Source of the DNA: Lachnoclostridium sp. UBA6475
GTDB taxonomy: Bacteria > Bacillota > Clostridia > Lachnospirales > Lachnospiraceae
DNA length: 16,033 nucleotides
Direction of reading: 5' to 3'
Assembly (NCBI GenBank): GCA_002435545.1
Contig: DJNB01000013.1
Span: 1 to 16,033, forward strand
Position numbers and translations under genes: made by a program. The notes beneath the pieces are model-generated. The model saw nothing but the letters and a program-made list of their open reading frames with translations, was not told where the DNA came from and did not search any database. This document shows positions 14,927 through 16,033 of this stretch, one piece after another (position 1 is the stretch's first letter; the number at the start of each line of letters is the position of its first letter).

Positions 14927-15842
14927 GCAGGATGTTATAGTCAGGATAGAAGAAAAATATACCTCCATGAGTAAAAGCCACAAGGCGATTGCGGGATTTA
15001 TAAGGGAGCATTATGATCAGGCGGTATTTATGACGGCGGCAAAGCTCGGCGAAGAGCTTTCCATAAGCGAGTCCACCGTGGTAAGATTTGCGTCGGGTCT
15101 CGGCTATGAGGGGTATCCGGAGTTCCAGAAAGCGCTGGCGGACTGGGTAAAAAACAAGCTGAGCAATGTGCAGAAGATGGATGTGAAATATGCCAACCAC
15201 AGCCAGTCGGAAATTCTTACCTCCGTGCTGGAGGCGGACATTGAAAAGCTGCAGGACACCATAGGAAATCTGGATGCGGATGCTTTTGAAACCGCCGTGA
15301 ATGTCATTCTGGGGGCGGAAAATGTCTACATCATAGGACTGCGGAGTTGTGCTCCCCTGGCAGAGTTTTTACAGTTTTACCTGAATATGATACGGGGAAA
15401 TGTAACGCTCTTGAACAGCACCAGCGTCAGTGAAACCTTTGAACAGATGATTCGTATCAGCGATAAGGACGTCATGATTGGCATCAGCTTCCCACGGTAT
15501 TCCATGAGAACCTTAAAGGCCATGGAATTTGCCAACGACAGAAATGCCAAGGTCATCAGCCTGACGGACTCCATCCATTCCCCCATGTGCCTGTATTCTT
15601 CCTGCAACCTGCTGGCAAGAAGCGACATGGTTTCCATTGTGGACTCCCTGGTGGCGCCTTTGAGCGTTATCAATGCCCTGGTTGTGGCGCTTTGCTTAAA
15701 GAAGCCGCAGGATGTCAAAACCAACCTGGAAAATCTGGAAAGCGTATGGAACAATTATCAGGTTTACCTGAATGATGAAATTAACTTTATCGATGAGGAG
15801 CCTATGTTAGATAATCCTCTCTGGAAAGGAAACGATGCATAA
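14916..15842 (+). CDS. MurR/RpiR-family transcriptional regulator
   Basis: A protein of 308 aa. The N-terminal RpiR helix-turn-helix (about 1-77) has the pattern MSKSHKAIAGFIREHY, then TAAKLGEELSISESTVVRFASGLGYEGYPEFQ. A C-terminal SIS (sugar-phosphate isomerase fold) domain (about 115-250) includes NVYIIGLRSCAPLAEFL, IGISFPRYSMRTL and AKVISLTDS. Family members sense phosphosugars; the effector here is unknown. I chose ATG 14916, with GGGAG 7 bases upstream, over the ATG two codons earlier. It overlaps the preceding gene by 11 bases and the following gene by 8, so the three are a tight operon. Confidence 0.92.
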   Translation: MDNKQDVIVRIEEKYTSMSKSHKAIAGFIREHYDQAVFMTAAKLGEELSISESTVVRFASGLGYEGYPEFQKALADWVKNKLSNVQKMDVKYANHSQSEILTSVLEADIEKLQDTIGNLDADAFETAVNVILGAENVYIIGLRSCAPLAEFLQFYLNMIRGNVTLLNSTSVSETFEQMIRISDKDVMIGISFPRYSMRTLKAMEFANDRNAKVISLTDSIHSPMCLYSSCNLLARSDMVSIVDSLVAPLSVINALVVALCLKKPQDVKTNLENLESVWNNYQVYLNDEINFIDEEPMLDNPLWKGNDA

Positions 15843-16033
15843 AACAGTGGTAATCGGAGGCGGGGCAGCCGGCATGATGGCAGCCATAGCTTCCGCCGGA
15901 AACGGCAGCAAAACACTTTTGATAGAAAAAAACGAGAAACTCGGGAAAAAGCTTTTTATCACGGGAAAGGGCAGATGCAATGTGACCAATGCCTGTGAAA
16001 CGGAGGAGCTTTTACCCAATGTCATGAGCAATC
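15835..16033 (+). CDS. BaiN/HI0933-type FAD-dependent oxidoreductase, 3' end outside window
   Basis: The first 66 codons are present. An N-terminal dinucleotide-binding strand-loop-helix (VVIGGGAAGMMAA, residues 5-17) is followed by LLIEKNEKLGKKLFITGKGR and CNVTN, the distinctive start of the HI0933/YhiN/BaiN flavoprotein family. These are NAD(P)/FAD-dependent oxidoreductases whose physiological substrate is mostly undefined. AAAGGA lies 4 bases before ATG 15835, and the start overlaps the RpiR stop by 8 bases, so translation is probably coupled. The frame is open to the window edge. Confidence 0.9.
   Translation, partial: MHKTVVIGGGAAGMMAAIASAGNGSKTLLIEKNEKLGKKLFITGKGRCNVTNACETEELLPNVMSN

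Noticed and set aside
1..16033. CRISPR array, tRNA or rRNA genes
   Set aside because: No regularly spaced repeats and no recognisable tRNA or rRNA sequence were seen on either strand.

Overview
The window looks like chromosomal DNA of an anaerobic Firmicute, most likely a Lachnospiraceae-type Clostridium. The basis is the gene families: type III glutamine synthetase, a multi-subunit biotin-dependent sodium-pump decarboxylase, a YerB-like DUF3048 protein, PBP5-type carboxypeptidases, and an RpiR regulator followed by a HI0933/BaiN-type flavoprotein. Moderate GC, strong AGGAGG-type ribosome sites and classical intrinsic terminators agree. I see no tRNA, rRNA, CRISPR array, IS element or phage gene.

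Layout. 1-2770 (+): the 3' part of a DUF3048 gene, then a MurJ/SpoVB-type flippase. 2753-8036 (-): a PBP5-like D-Ala-D-Ala carboxypeptidase, a small secreted Ig-like protein, glutamine synthetase III (glnN) with its own promoter and terminator, and a second D-Ala-D-Ala carboxypeptidase. 8239-13012 (+): a five-gene cluster encoding an MmdA-like carboxyltransferase, an OadG-like membrane anchor, a biotin carrier, the OadB-like Na+ pump subunit and an OadA/5S-like carboxyltransferase, closed by a strong terminator. 13102-14274 (+): an SGNH-hydrolase lipoprotein. 14381-16033 (+): a TetR-type regulator, an RpiR-type regulator and the start of a BaiN-type flavoprotein, with overlapping ends. There is no gene-free stretch over 300 bases; the largest gaps are 6566-6806 and 8037-8238.

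How the genes work together. The left half is mostly envelope biogenesis (flippase, two carboxypeptidases, secreted Ig-like protein) with nitrogen assimilation inserted. The centre is a membrane energy-coupling module. Carboxyltransferases move CO2 from a carboxylated substrate (an acyl-CoA or an oxo-acid) onto the biotin carrier. The beta subunit then releases CO2 while exporting Na+. Two different carboxyltransferases appear to share one carrier and one pump.

The most important observation concerns oadA. It changes codon dialect abruptly within its conserved first half, at about 11840-11955. Before that point proline is CCG and leucine is never TTA. After it, 18 of 18 prolines are CCC or CCT and TTA is common. 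The genes to the right also use CCC, which the gene to the left (oadB) never does. The reading frame is intact. The window may therefore be a join of two related genomes within a conserved gene, either a metagenome assembly chimera or a real homologous recombination. Linkage between the left 11.8 kb and the right 4 kb should not be assumed.
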